A stretch of DNA of 45,215 nt, taken from assembly GCF_024357955.1 (NCBI RefSeq), contig NZ_JANEYT010000040.1, positions 1-45,215 of the forward strand, in the 5' to 3' direction. Positions 35,287-45,145 of this stretch are shown here, piece by piece. This stretch comes from Photobacterium pectinilyticum. GTDB taxonomy: Bacteria > Pseudomonadota > Gammaproteobacteria > Enterobacterales > Vibrionaceae. The notes under the pieces were generated by a model. That model saw only the letters and a program-made list of their open reading frames with translations. It made no database searches and was not told the origin of the DNA. The position numbers were made by a program, and so were the translations under genes. Within the stretch, counting starts at the first letter, position 1, and each line of letters starts with the position of its first letter.

Positions 35287-35315
35287 TTCAGCGAACATAA
35301 GTGATAAAGCATAAT

Positions 35316-35342
35316 AAAAGGAGCCGAATGGCTCCTTTTTTG
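35316..35342 (+). terminator. Terminator of the first fadL
   Basis: AAAAGGAGCC pairs with GGCTCCTTTT around GAAT, ending in a T-run. Confidence 0.9.
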
Positions 35343-35641
35343 TTACTAGTCTAACTAGCTGTTCTACCGTCATCGACTTCTTCCATCAACCGATAAACTC
35401 ATAAACCTCGCTTAACTGAGCGAACACCCCGTCGCTGAAATACGCTTATTCAGATACAACTGTACGCCGAAAAGTCATCCGACCAGAATGTATTGAACAA
35501 GCATTACCATATTTAATTCTATCTTTACGTAAAATAACGATACTTTAACCCTATTGAGTAAATGAACATAAGAATTACTTAACGCTTTTACTCTAAGGCG
35601 TATGATTCGCTCCATTGAATTTCAGCGAACATATTAGACTG
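35343..35641. other. Leader of the second fadL gene
   Basis: It holds a FadR-like site (35473-35487, CCGACCAGA half intact). Otherwise AT-rich without genes. Confidence 0.5.
35473..35487. promoter_or_regulatory. Possible FadR site upstream of the second fadL
   Basis: The minus strand reads TCTGGTCGGATGACT: one half (TCTGGTC) fits the FadR consensus, the other is degenerate. About 155 bp before the gene, somewhat far. Confidence 0.4.
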
Positions 35642-36886
35642 ATGAACAAAAATAAAATTACTCTTTCGCTAGCATCAGCGTTAACACTAGGCATTAGCAC
35701 TAATACCATGGCAGCAGGCTTCCAGCTTGCCGAATATTCTGCAACGGGCCTTGGTCGCGCGTTTGCCGGTGAAGCCGCTATGGCTGACAACGCCAGTGCC
35801 CAATTCCGCAACCCAGCGATGATGACTTACCTTGAAGGAACTCAGGTTTCTGTTGGTGCGATCTATGTTGATCCAAACATCGATGTTAATGGCGATGTCA
35901 GCTTACTTGGTCAGCAAGTGGCGACAACCAAAGCCAGTGATATTGCACACTCTGCGGTGATCCCAAACTTTTACATTTCACACCGTGTCAATGAGCAGTG
36001 GGCGGTTGGTCTTGCACTAGCGACCAACTACGGCATGGAAACGGAGCTTGGCGGCGATTTCCTTGGCACGATCTTTGGCAACCAAGCCAATATTATGTCA
36101 GTGGAAATCAACCCGAATATTGCCTACAAGATTAACGATCAATTCAGCGTTGGTGCGGGTATTCGCTATGTCATGGGCGAAGGTCACTTTGGTGCAGCTT
36201 TACCAATGGGCGGACCAGATCTTAAATATATGGAAGGTGATGATGCGGCATGGGGTTGGCAACTAGGTGGTGCTTGGCAAATTAACGAAGCCAACCGCAT
36301 TGGCTTTAACTACCGCTCAGCTGTAGATCTTAAGCTCAAAGGTGAAGCTTCTGGCCTGCTATATGGCGGTGTTCACTCTGGCAGCATGGCACTGACCCTG
36401 CCAGCAACTGCTGAAATTGCCAGCTACCACCAGCTAACCGATAAACTTGCCATGCACGCCAGCTTCAACTGGACCGACTGGAGCAGCTTCGACAAGCTCG
36501 AAGCGAGCATTCCATCAATCAGTGCGACACCAGATCTAATCAAAGAAGAGAACTGGGAAGATAATTACCGTATCGCACTAGGCGCAACGTACCAGTACAC
36601 CAACAAACTAGCAGTGCGTACCGGTGTGGCTTACGACACATCAGCAGTAAGTGATGAACACCGTACCCAGACCATTCCTGAAACCGACCGCCTATGGCTA
36701 AGCCTAGGTGCTGGTTACCAATGGTCTGACGCACTGAGCTTCGATGCAGGCTTCACTTACATCTTCGCCAAAGATGCATCAATGGATGAAAGCCTAGATG
36801 TTAACGGTACTCCTATCGCAAGCTTCTCAGGCGAAACCACCGGCAACGTTTGGCTTGCAGGTATCCAGGCTAACTACCGCTTCTAA
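35642..36886 (+). CDS. fadL: FadL-family outer membrane fatty acid transporter (second copy)
   Basis: About 414 residues from the ATG at 35642; the frame opens at a TTG nine codons earlier, but the signal peptide (MNKNKITLSLASALTLGI ... MAA) fits the ATG. The mature start GFQLAEYSATGLGRAFAGEA and RNPAMMTYLEG match FadL, where the N-terminus plugs the barrel. The C-terminus is IQANYRF, a beta-barrel signature for BAM. It is paralogous to the preceding gene but clearly diverged, and has its own leader and terminator, so it is transcribed separately. Confidence 0.95.
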   Translation: MNKNKITLSLASALTLGISTNTMAAGFQLAEYSATGLGRAFAGEAAMADNASAQFRNPAMMTYLEGTQVSVGAIYVDPNIDVNGDVSLLGQQVATTKASDIAHSAVIPNFYISHRVNEQWAVGLALATNYGMETELGGDFLGTIFGNQANIMSVEINPNIAYKINDQFSVGAGIRYVMGEGHFGAALPMGGPDLKYMEGDDAAWGWQLGGAWQINEANRIGFNYRSAVDLKLKGEASGLLYGGVHSGSMALTLPATAEIASYHQLTDKLAMHASFNWTDWSSFDKLEASIPSISATPDLIKEENWEDNYRIALGATYQYTNKLAVRTGVAYDTSAVSDEHRTQTIPETDRLWLSLGAGYQWSDALSFDAGFTYIFAKDASMDESLDVNGTPIASFSGETTGNVWLAGIQANYRF

Positions 36887-36909
36887 TATTGGCTATTGGC
36901 TAAATTATC

Positions 36910-36937
36910 AAAGAGTGCCCGTATGGCACTCTTTTTT
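36910..36937 (+). terminator. Terminator of the second fadL
   Basis: AAAGAGTGCC pairs with GGCACTCTTT around CGTAT, then Ts. Confidence 0.9.
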
Positions 36938-37107
36938 GTTTATCCCCTCATATAGGAACTAGGATCGCTCTTCCTCCTGCTCTACCCCGCCCCTTAATAC
37001 ATGAGTTGAATTCATGTATTACAAAATTCATTTCATTCGACGTCAGTAAAAACGCGGCATAAAATCGCAACCACTTTCAGGTACTCTTATTTTCATCGAT
37101 TATTCTC

Positions 37108-37755
37108 ATGCTATTAACAACTCTCTACATCATCGGGATCACAGCTGAAGCCATGACTGGGGCATTGGCTGCTGGTAAACGTCACATGGACTGGTTTGGT
37201 GTCATGCTCGTTGCCAGTGCCACGGCTATCGGTGGCGGTACGGTGCGTGATGTATTACTGGGCCATTACCCACTGGGCTGGGTAGCTAATCCGCAATACC
37301 TCGCGATCACTTGCCTTGCCGGGCTATTCACGACCATGGTTGCACCGCAAGTGGTTCGCTTCCATAAAGTGTTCGTGTTACTGGATTCGCTAGGCTTGAT
37401 TGTCTTTAGCATCATCGGCTGTCGTGTGGCAATGGATATGGGCTTATCACCATTGATCTGCCTCGTAGCAGCTGTCGTCACCGGTGTTTTTGGTGGCCTG
37501 CTGAGGGATATGATCACCCGCCGCCCACCACTGGTACTGCAAAAAGAGTTCTACGCATCAGTGGCCTTCATCGCAGGAGGCATGTACTACGGGTTACTTT
37601 ACTTGGGTGTGGAAGAAACGATTGTCACTATCAGTACATTAGTGGTGGGTTTCAGTATTCGAGTGGCCGCCGTACAGTTTGGTTGGAGCTTACCCGTCTT
37701 TCGATTGGAAGAGATCGAGCCTGCCGCAGAGAAGCTAGAAGCACCAAAAGGTTAG
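37108..37755 (+). CDS. TRIC-type channel family membrane protein (YadS/YicG-like)
   Basis: A 215-residue protein with seven predicted helices and two repeated units: GALAAGKRHMDWFGVMLVAS plus TAIGGGTVRDVLLG, then TGVFGGLLRDMITRRPP. The two GGxxRD motifs are the mark of the UPF0126/TRIC family, whose bacterial members are trimeric cation channels with glycine- or potassium-related roles proposed. A short charged tail follows. It stands alone; the physiological substrate cannot be read from the sequence. Confidence 0.92.
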   Translation: MLLTTLYIIGITAEAMTGALAAGKRHMDWFGVMLVASATAIGGGTVRDVLLGHYPLGWVANPQYLAITCLAGLFTTMVAPQVVRFHKVFVLLDSLGLIVFSIIGCRVAMDMGLSPLICLVAAVVTGVFGGLLRDMITRRPPLVLQKEFYASVAFIAGGMYYGLLYLGVEETIVTISTLVVGFSIRVAAVQFGWSLPVFRLEEIEPAAEKLEAPKG

Positions 37756-37764
37756 TTCAAAGTG

Positions 37765-37812
37765 ATACCAACCTACATAAATATTTGATCAACGACTTAT
37801 CCAGGTTGGTAT
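37765..37812. repeat. Palindromic intergenic repeat, copy 2
   Basis: 48 bp with perfect 10-bp ends ATACCAACCT (37765-37774) and AGGTTGGTAT (37803-37812), and TTGATCAA in the middle. Similar, in reverse orientation, to 28258-28309. Lies just before a terminator, as copy 1 does. Confidence 0.75.
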
Positions 37813-37825
37813 AAAACGAAACATA

Positions 37826-37853
37826 AAAAAGCGAGGACATGCCCTCGCTTTTT
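37826..37853. terminator. Bidirectional terminator between the channel gene and aroC
   Basis: AAAAAGCGAGG pairs with CCTCGCTTTTT around a short loop; convergent genes on both sides. Confidence 0.9.
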
Positions 37854-37877
37854 ACATCTCGATAAAAGGCGTATCGA

Positions 37878-38963
37878 TTAAATCTTTGGCGTCTCTGTTA
37901 GCACATCGGCATTCTGGCCACGGTGGCGCAACAGATGATCCATCAGGGTGATAGCCAGCATCGCCTCGGCAATCGGCACTGCACGGATCCCCACGCATGG
38001 GTCATGGCGACCTTTAGTGATCACCTCAGCGGTTTCACCTTGGCTTGTAATCGTCTCGCCCGGTACCGTAATACTTGAAGTTGGCTTCAACGCAATGTGA
38101 GCAACGATATCTTGACCTGACGAAATGCCGCCAAGAATGCCACCGGCATGGTTAGACTTAAAGCCCTCTGGCGTCATGGCATCACGGTGCTCGCTGCCAC
38201 GCTGCTCGACAACCTCAAAGCCGTCACCAATTTCCACGCCTTTCACTGCGTTAATGCTCATCAGTGAGTGGGCAACATCCGCATCAAGACGGTCAAAAAC
38301 CGGCTCGCCGAGGCCAACGGGCACATTGTTCGCAACGACGGTCAGCTTAGCTCCGATGGAATCACCGTCTTTCTTCAGCTTGCGGATCAGCTCGTCGAAC
38401 GCATCGACTTTATCCGCATCCGGGCAGAAAAAGGCATTCTGCCCCACCTGCTCCCAATCAACTTTGTCAATTTTGACATCGCCCATTTGCGATAGGTAAG
38501 CACGTACTTCAATACCATGCACCTGCTTGAGGTATTTCTTGGCAACGGCACCGGCAGCAACACGCATTGCGGTTTCACGGGCAGACGAACGGCCTCCACC
38601 ACGGTAATCACGGATACCGTATTTTTGGTGATAGGTGTAATCGGCATGGCCAGGGCGGAACAAGTCTTTAATGTTCGAGTAGTCCTTAGAGCGCTGATCT
38701 GTGTTTTCAATCAGCAAGCCGATAGACGTACCTGTTGTCTGGCCTTCGAACACGCCAGAGAGAATTTTGACTTCATCAGGCTCACGGCGCTGAGTGGTAT
38801 ATTTAGAGGTCCCCGGACGTCGACGGTCCAAGTCATGTTGCATATCCGCTTCAGTCAGTTCGAGTCCCGGAGGGCAACCGTCAATAATGCAGCCCAGCGC
38901 CAAACCATGACTCTCACCAAAGGTGGTGACGCGAAATTGTTGTCCAATAGTATTGCCTGCCAT
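37878..38963 (-). CDS. aroC: Chorismate synthase
   Basis: A 361-residue protein, the usual length. It makes chorismate from EPSP with reduced FMN, the last step of the shikimate pathway. Signatures: [18 protein letters not shown] (residues about 15-32), [20 protein letters not shown], and [13 protein letters not shown] near 130. AroC normally lies next to prmB; here the two are separated by the fad region, a rearranged order. Confidence 0.98.
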   Translation of the reverse strand: MAGNTIGQQFRVTTFGESHGLALGCIIDGCPPGLELTEADMQHDLDRRRPGTSKYTTQRREPDEVKILSGVFEGQTTGTSIGLLIENTDQRSKDYSNIKDLFRPGHADYTYHQKYGIRDYRGGGRSSARETAMRVAAGAVAKKYLKQVHGIEVRAYLSQMGDVKIDKVDWEQVGQNAFFCPDADKVDAFDELIRKLKKDGDSIGAKLTVVANNVPVGLGEPVFDRLDADVAHSLMSINAVKGVEIGDGFEVVEQRGSEHRDAMTPEGFKSNHAGGILGGISSGQDIVAHIALKPTSSITVPGETITSQGETAEVITKGRHDPCVGIRAVPIAEAMLAITLMDHLLRHRGQNADVLTETPKI

Positions 38964-39144
38964 TACATCCTCTGTGAATTCGTACCGCTTTTCGCCCCGC
39001 AGGACGTGTAACCGACATTGTTGGCAAGGCCGGCCAAGTGATAACTCGGTTATCAGGTGTTTTCGTCAATGAGTACAATATTGCAAATTCGTTGACGGGA
39101 TTGCAAGCGCGAATATGGCAGAAATTATTCCACCGCTGAAATAC

Positions 39145-39177
39145 AAAAAAAGCGGACAACCTATGTCCGCTTTTTTT
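39145..39177. terminator. Terminator of rluF
   Basis: AGCGGACA pairs with TGTCCGCT with A- and T-runs on either side, just past the rluF stop on the minus strand. Confidence 0.9.
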
Positions 39178-39202
39178 GATGTTCATTCAGGCGAGTAAAA
39201 AG

Positions 39203-40372
39203 TTACTCACCCTTCGGCGATTTCCACTTCTGGATTTTGCTTGAACCGCCGTTGCTATTGCGAGAGCCTGAACCGTTACGAGAGCCTGAGGCTTCGTCAT
39301 CACGCTGAGTGCGACGGTGACCAGGCTGTACGCCACGGCCCGGACGCGGACTTCTGCGCTCATCCTGACGGTCCTGATCTTGCCCCTGACCACGGTTCGG
39401 GCCTTGGCCGCGACCTTGACCGCCACGTCGATCATCACGGCGGTCGCCACGATCACTGCGCTCACCGCTATGGCGGCGGCGATTCGGCTCACCCTTACCT
39501 TGGTAAGTCTTGTACTTGATCTTACCCTCGCCTTCTTGTTGGCGGCTATCAAACAGCTTAGCATCTGTTGCTTTCTTGATGTTTTTGCCTTCGCCATCCA
39601 CTTTAGACGCTTCTTCGGTCTTGCTCGAATCGGCAATCAGGCTGTTGATCTCGCCAATTTCTGCATCCGTCAGATAACGCCACTTACCGTTTGGCAGGCC
39701 ATCAATGCTGATGTTCATGATACGCACACGGCGCAGCTTGAATACATCGTAGCCCAACGCTTCACACATACGGCGGATCTGACGGTTCAGGCCCTGAGTC
39801 AGCACAATACGGAATGAATAGTTGGTTTCCTTTGTCACCTTACACGGCAAGGTCACGGTATCGAGAATTTCAACCCCAGACGCCATTTTATCAATGAACT
39901 CTTGGGTAATTGGCTTATCGACACGTACTACATATTCTTTCTCATGCGAGTTACCGGCACGCAGAATTTTATTCACGATATCACCGTCATTGGTCAGGAA
40001 TATCAAACCATCAGACGGCTTATCCAGGCGACCAATTGGGAAAATACGCTTACGGTGGCCGATGAAGTCAACAATGTTATCCGGGATATGGCGCTCAGTG
40101 GTACAAGTGATACCTGCTGGCTTGTTCAACGCGATATAAATAGGTGCTTCCTTAGCGCGCAACGGCTTATCATCAACCAGTACATCATCGCCAGGCATGA
40201 CTTTAACGCCCATCTCTGGCTCTTGACCGTTTACCGTCACCCTTCCTTGATCTATAAGCTTGTCCGCCTCGCGGCGTGAGCAATAGCCTGTATCACTAAT
40301 AAATTTATTAAGTCGCACTGCTTGGCTCTGTTCGCCATTTGCAGCACCCTTGTTAGGCTGATTTTGAGACAT
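39203..40372 (-). CDS. rluF: 23S rRNA pseudouridine synthase RluF with a long RG-rich tail
   Basis: A 389-residue protein; E. coli RluF is about 290. An S4 RNA-binding domain (residues about 19-65, [20 protein letters not shown]) precedes the RsuA-type catalytic domain: [12 protein letters not shown], then [13 protein letters not shown] with the catalytic Asp, and [20 protein letters not shown]. RluF modifies U2604 (and tRNA-Tyr U35 in E. coli). From about residue 270 the protein becomes Lys-rich and then a low-complexity Arg/Gly/Asp/Gln region ([20 protein letters not shown]), ending [11 protein letters not shown]. The tail resembles RGG-type RNA-binding tails. Confidence 0.93.
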   Translation of the reverse strand: MSQNQPNKGAANGEQSQAVRLNKFISDTGYCSRREADKLIDQGRVTVNGQEPEMGVKVMPGDDVLVDDKPLRAKEAPIYIALNKPAGITCTTERHIPDNIVDFIGHRKRIFPIGRLDKPSDGLIFLTNDGDIVNKILRAGNSHEKEYVVRVDKPITQEFIDKMASGVEILDTVTLPCKVTKETNYSFRIVLTQGLNRQIRRMCEALGYDVFKLRRVRIMNISIDGLPNGKWRYLTDAEIGEINSLIADSSKTEEASKVDGEGKNIKKATDAKLFDSRQQEGEGKIKYKTYQGKGEPNRRRHSGERSDRGDRRDDRRGGQGRGQGPNRGQGQDQDRQDERRSPRPGRGVQPGHRRTQRDDEASGSRNGSGSRNSNGGSSKIQKWKSPKGE

Positions 40373-40468
40373 AGTTTTCTTCTATACTGTGCGTTTCACA
40401 ACGCGATCAAGGGATAATTATGGCCGAGTATTCTAGCAATAGCCCAGCATCATGGGAAAGGAAATAAA

Positions 40469-40496
40469 AAAAATGCCACCGACCGGTGGCATTTTT
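40469..40496 (-). terminator. Terminator of the RND operon
   Basis: 12-bp stem AAAAATGCCACC / GGTGGCATTTTT around GACC, just past the stop of the gene at 40514 on the minus strand. Confidence 0.9.
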
Positions 40497-40513
40497 GATT
40501 ATCAGGTAATCAT

Positions 40514-43500
40514 TTAATCCGCTAGTGGCTCACCTGTTGGCCCTACTTTCACACTGTTATCTTGATCCAGTGCCTTGTCCAACTGCTCGGCCACATAACC
40601 CGGCGACTTGGTATTGGCTGCCATCAGACGGTACATCGCCGGAATGACAATCAGGGTAACAAAGGTGGCGAATGCCATACCGAAGAACACCACGACACCC
40701 ACCGCAATGCGCCCTTCCGAGCCTGCACCAGTAGATAGAATCAATGGTACCGAACCAAACAAGGTGGTAAACGCGGTCATCAGAATTGGCCGCAAACGAC
40801 GCTCAGAGGCATCAATGATCGCCTTCTCGAACGGTACGCCTTTATCGCGCAGCTGGTTGGCAAATTCCACAATCAAGATACCGTTCTTGGTCACCATACC
40901 TATCAGCATGATCATACCGATCTGGCTGAAGATATTGAGGCTCTGCTCCATTACCATCAACCCGGCTAAGCCTCCGAAAATCCCCATAGGAACGGTTAGC
41001 ATGACCACCATCGGGTTAATAAAGCTTTCAAATTGCGCCGCCAGCACCAGGTAAGCAACCAAAAGAGCCAAACCAAACACCATGAGGATACTGCTTTGGT
41101 TTTCACGGAAATCTTTCGACTCACCGGCGTAATCAATCACGATATCGCTTGGTAACATCGACAAGGCTTGCTCATCCAAGAAATCCAGCGCCTGGCCCAA
41201 TGTGAAGCCCGGTACCAAGTTGGCTTTCAGTGTGATCGACTTCTGCTTCTGGTTATGGCTCAACCGCTGTGGTGAGGCCACCTCTTCCACTTTAGCCAGT
41301 GATTCCAGCGTGATCAGTTGGCCTGTACGGGTGCGGACATAAATCTGGCTGAGATCCGCGGCATTATTGAAGCTGTTTTCATCACCGCGCAAATACACAT
41401 CGTATTCCTCGCCCCGGTCAATGAACGTCGTTTCACTGCGACCGCCCAGCATAACTTCCAAGGTTTCGGCAATATCATTGACCGGGATTCCCAGTTCTGC
41501 CGCACGCTCGCGGTTCACCGAAACAACCAGCTCTGGCGTCGTTTCAGCATAATCCAGGTCCGTGCCGTCCATCATTGGGCTGCTTTCGGCAAGGTCTTTT
41601 AGCTTATTTGCCCAATGGAACAACTCAGTATAATCCGCACCATTCAGCACAAACTGGATAGGCTCAGATGATCCTCGACGAAAACCAGGCATAAACGGCC
41701 TCACCCGAATATCGGGGATCCCTTGTAGTGATCGACGCACCATATCCAAGGCATCCGTTGCCGAAACATCACGATCCTCCCAGTTCTCCAGCTGCATAAT
41801 CACAAAGCCTGTCTGGTCACCGGCACGACCGCCGAATGCGGGGGTCTGGATAGAAACTGATTTAATGACACCTTGGCCAACCATCGGCAGCAAACGGGCT
41901 TCCACTTCTTCGACGTTACCGACCATACGGTTGTAGCTGGTCCCTTCTGCACCATTAAGGAAAGCAAAGATAACGCCACGGTCTTCCTGCGGTGCCAACT
42001 GCGAAGGCACGCTTTTCATCAACACAACGCTCAGGCCAATAAATGCTAAGACGATGAAAGGTGCACCGTAACGGTAGCGTACCGAAACAGTAACGACCTT
42101 ACGGTATCCGGCTTCTAAACGGCCAAACATACGATCAACCCAAAGGTTGAATTTACTCGGCTTCACATTATCTTTCAGTAGCTTACTGCCCAATACCGGG
42201 CTCAGGGTCAATGCGACAATCGACGAGAAAATGACTGCCATTGCCAACAAAACCGCGAATTCGGTGAACAATGGCCCAACCATACCGTCCATAAAGGAGA
42301 TCGGTAGGAACACCATAACCAGTACAACCGTGGTTGCAACAACCGCAAAGCCTACTTCCCGGGTTCCCTTGTAGGCTGCCAGTAACGGCGGCTCACCACG
42401 TTCAATATGGTGATAGATGTTTTCCACCACCACGATGGCATCATCCACCACCAGGCCGATCGCTAAGATCAATGCCATCAAAGTCAGCAGGTTGATTGAA
42501 AAGCCCAAAAAGTACGCCACCATAAAGGCAGAGATCAGCGATACCGGAACAGTAATTGCCGGGATCAAGGTTGCACGGGCCTGACCGATAAAGATGTAAA
42601 GCACCAATACGACCAGCAAACCAGTAACAAACAGGGTGCTATATACTTCTTGAATCGAGCGGTCGATAAAGATCGTTGAGTCATAGTCAACAAACAACTC
42701 TGTGCCTTCAGGCAGGAAGCGCTGCATGCGCTCCACTTCTTCGTATACCGCTTTGGATACATTGAGTGGATTGGCATCTGTCATGGTGACCATGCCGAGA
42801 CTTAAGTTCGAAATTCCGTTGTTTTTAAAGGTGGCATTCTCGTTCCGCGCACCAATACCGACTTGAGCAATATCTTTAAGGTAAATTGGCGAGCCGTCTT
42901 CGGCAGTACGGACAACAAGATATTCAAAGTCTGATGCATCTTGGTAAAGTCGCGCTGTACGCACTGACATAGTGGTGGTGTCATTTCGTACTTCACCACC
43001 AGGTAGTTCAACGTTCTCTTTATTTAGAGCGCTGACAATATCGCTGGTCGTCACGCCACGACCTGCCATTTGATCAGGCATCAACTTAACGTACATGACC
43101 CGGTACAATGCACCACTTAGGTTGACCGAGCTGACCCCGTTGATCAGGCTGAAACGGTCCATCAGAACACGCTCGGCATAATCGGTCAGCTGAGTACGAT
43201 CCATAACACTTGACGTCAGATTGATATAAACAGCAGGCTCACCCGAGCCATTATCTTTCGATACTACAGGATCATTGGATTCATCGGGCAAACGACGCTG
43301 GGCGCGTGATACCGCATCTCGCACATCACTGACCCCTTCGGTCAGGTTCCAGCCGAGTTCAAACTCGATGGTGATCCGCGACATACCATTACGGGTGGTG
43401 GAAGTGATACTCTCGATACCACTGATCCCCGAAAGCTGATCTTCAAGTACCGAGGTGATCCGGCTTTCCATTATGGTGGCGGAAGCCCCCGAGTAGCTGG

Positions 43501-43645
43501 TCGACACCGTTACCACAGGGTTTTCAACATCCGGCATTTCTCGTACCGACAGCTTGGTAAAAGACACCAAGCCAAAAACCACCAACAGCAAGCTGAGAAC
43601 GATAGCGACAACCGGACGCTTTACCGATACATCAGATAACCACAT
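40514..43645 (-). CDS. RND-family multidrug efflux transporter, inner membrane subunit
   Basis: A 1043-residue protein with 12 membrane helices: TM1 at residues about 12-30, TM2-6 at about 335-500, TM8-12 at about 860-1010, and two large periplasmic loops. The proton-relay region in TM4 is ALILAIGLVVDDAIVVVENI with two adjacent Asp residues, as in AcrB. Conserved PVVTVSTSYSGASA and GLVVDDAI place it among the HAE-1 drug exporters, similar to Vibrio VexH-type pumps; the exact substrate is unknown. Its ATG shares a base with the stop of the adaptor gene (TAATG). No outer membrane factor is encoded here, so TolC is presumably used. Confidence 0.95.
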   Translation of the reverse strand: MWLSDVSVKRPVVAIVLSLLLVVFGLVSFTKLSVREMPDVENPVVTVSTSYSGASATIMESRITSVLEDQLSGISGIESITSTTRNGMSRITIEFELGWNLTEGVSDVRDAVSRAQRRLPDESNDPVVSKDNGSGEPAVYINLTSSVMDRTQLTDYAERVLMDRFSLINGVSSVNLSGALYRVMYVKLMPDQMAGRGVTTSDIVSALNKENVELPGGEVRNDTTTMSVRTARLYQDASDFEYLVVRTAEDGSPIYLKDIAQVGIGARNENATFKNNGISNLSLGMVTMTDANPLNVSKAVYEEVERMQRFLPEGTELFVDYDSTIFIDRSIQEVYSTLFVTGLLVVLVLYIFIGQARATLIPAITVPVSLISAFMVAYFLGFSINLLTLMALILAIGLVVDDAIVVVENIYHHIERGEPPLLAAYKGTREVGFAVVATTVVLVMVFLPISFMDGMVGPLFTEFAVLLAMAVIFSSIVALTLSPVLGSKLLKDNVKPSKFNLWVDRMFGRLEAGYRKVVTVSVRYRYGAPFIVLAFIGLSVVLMKSVPSQLAPQEDRGVIFAFLNGAEGTSYNRMVGNVEEVEARLLPMVGQGVIKSVSIQTPAFGGRAGDQTGFVIMQLENWEDRDVSATDALDMVRRSLQGIPDIRVRPFMPGFRRGSSEPIQFVLNGADYTELFHWANKLKDLAESSPMMDGTDLDYAETTPELVVSVNRERAAELGIPVNDIAETLEVMLGGRSETTFIDRGEEYDVYLRGDENSFNNAADLSQIYVRTRTGQLITLESLAKVEEVASPQRLSHNQKQKSITLKANLVPGFTLGQALDFLDEQALSMLPSDIVIDYAGESKDFRENQSSILMVFGLALLVAYLVLAAQFESFINPMVVMLTVPMGIFGGLAGLMVMEQSLNIFSQIGMIMLIGMVTKNGILIVEFANQLRDKGVPFEKAIIDASERRLRPILMTAFTTLFGSVPLILSTGAGSEGRIAVGVVVFFGMAFATFVTLIVIPAMYRLMAANTKSPGYVAEQLDKALDQDNSVKVGPTGEPLAD

Positions 43646-44748
43646 TACGCATCATCTCCAGCTGGACCTTGTTGTTTCGGCGCGCCATTAGCTTTTTGCG
43701 CCATGATATCGCTCACCTGCACACCGTCGCGCATATTCACCAGTCCTTGAATCACAATACGATCACCAATACCGATTCCTGACTCGATAACCACTTCACT
43801 TTCAATACGGGCTCCAAGCTGTACTTCGGTACGGTGGGCTTTACCGGCTTCATCAACCAAATAAACAAATCGCTTGGTGCCAGAGTATTCCAGTGCCTGC
43901 ACTGGGATCACGGCAGCATCTTGCGGGGCAAAACCAAGACTGGCAGCCATTAGCATGCCCGGCTTCAGCAAGCCGTCTTGGTTATCAAACTCCACACGAA
44001 CGCGAATATTGAGAGAGTCGGCCTGAACACGCGAATCAATGGCTTTGATTTCACCGCTAAAAGTTGTACCCAACCATGCCTGACTAGTCGCTTCGACGGT
44101 CATCCCTTCGCGCAAGAAAGACAGGTATTGTTCTGGCACCTGGATATCCAAACGCATCAACGACAAGTCATCCAGAGAGAACAGCTCACTACCGACAGTC
44201 AGCATGTGGCCTTCGCTGAAATCGACCAAACCCACGGTTCCGCTAAAGGGTGCGCGGATAGCGTGATCATCCAAATCGGCTTTTGCTGCCTGCAAACGGG
44301 CATCGGCTATACTGACACTGGCAAGCTGAGCATCCAGCTCAGTTTGGGTGATAGCACCACGGCTCACCAGCTTCTGATATTCGTTGTATTTACGCTTTTC
44401 ATCATTTGAGTACGCTTTAGCTTCGGCGTAAGCGGCTTTCGCTCTGGCATCATCAAGCTGCACCAACAGATCGCCTTTTTCGACCTTGCTATTTACCCCA
44501 ATCTCAATTTGCTCGACACGGGCAGCCACTTGAGTAGCAATATTAACCGAACGTTGCGCTTCAAGCTTACCGACCAATGACAGAGATTGTGCAACAGGGT
44601 GGGCACTAACTTCACCAAGCGTCACAGGGATCTCTCGCGCCGAGCGGGCAGCGGGCTGCTCTGCTGCCATAGATTGACTTTGGAAGTAAAAATATCCACT
44701 ACCTGTTAACGCGGCAGTCACCATTGCCGCAACAAGGACCTTTTTCAT
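43645..44748 (-). CDS. RND efflux periplasmic adaptor (membrane fusion protein)
   Basis: About 367 residues from the ATG at 44748, which has GGA 7 bp upstream; another ATG lies four codons earlier at 44760. A signal anchor (KKVLVAAMVTAALTGSGYFY), then the lipoyl halves (QVAARVEQIEIGVNSKVEKGD and IRAPFSGTVGLVDFSEGHML), a short alpha-hairpin (AKAAYAEAKAYSNDEKRKYN ... AKADLDD), and a beta-barrel domain. It links the RND pump to the outer membrane channel. First gene of the operon. No lipobox Cys, so anchoring is by the N-terminal helix. Confidence 0.94.
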   Translation of the reverse strand: MKKVLVAAMVTAALTGSGYFYFQSQSMAAEQPAARSAREIPVTLGEVSAHPVAQSLSLVGKLEAQRSVNIATQVAARVEQIEIGVNSKVEKGDLLVQLDDARAKAAYAEAKAYSNDEKRKYNEYQKLVSRGAITQTELDAQLASVSIADARLQAAKADLDDHAIRAPFSGTVGLVDFSEGHMLTVGSELFSLDDLSLMRLDIQVPEQYLSFLREGMTVEATSQAWLGTTFSGEIKAIDSRVQADSLNIRVRVEFDNQDGLLKPGMLMAASLGFAPQDAAVIPVQALEYSGTKRFVYLVDEAGKAHRTEVQLGARIESEVVIESGIGIGDRIVIQGLVNMRDGVQVSDIMAQKANGAPKQQGPAGDDA

Positions 44749-44930
44749 TATGAAATCCATTATTTTTAAACTGCATGCATGATATCTGAACCAGCCCTTA
44801 AGCGAGGTAAAGAAGTGTAAAGAAAAGCAATGTCGCGTTTACCAAAGCGAAGAAAAACATCAATAACGCCAGCTCAATCAACAATATGATGAAAATAACA
44901 GCAAGCAGACAAAAATAGTGAGGAAAAGGG

Positions 44931-44958
44931 TTTACAGTTCATCTCGGTTTGCTAATAT
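44931..44958 (+). promoter_or_regulatory. Promoter of the tRNA-Tyr genes
   Basis: -35 TTTACA (44931-44936), 16-bp spacer, -10 TAATAT (44953-44958), followed by the GC-rich discriminator GCGCTCCGC, typical of stringently controlled stable RNA promoters. Confidence 0.75.
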
Positions 44959-44973
44959 GCGCTCCGCACTTGT

Positions 44974-45058
<85 letters not shown>

Positions 45059-45145
45059 TTATTCTTGAAAGGTGTTCCTGACTTGTGTAAGGTACGTCTT
45101 TCCAAATTGGACTGTTTGGCTAGTTCAATTAAAGCAACACCCCGT

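Noticed and set aside
39187..39636. 149-codon Val/Ala-rich minus-strand frame
   Set aside because: Shadow of the repetitive RG-rich end of rluF in another frame.
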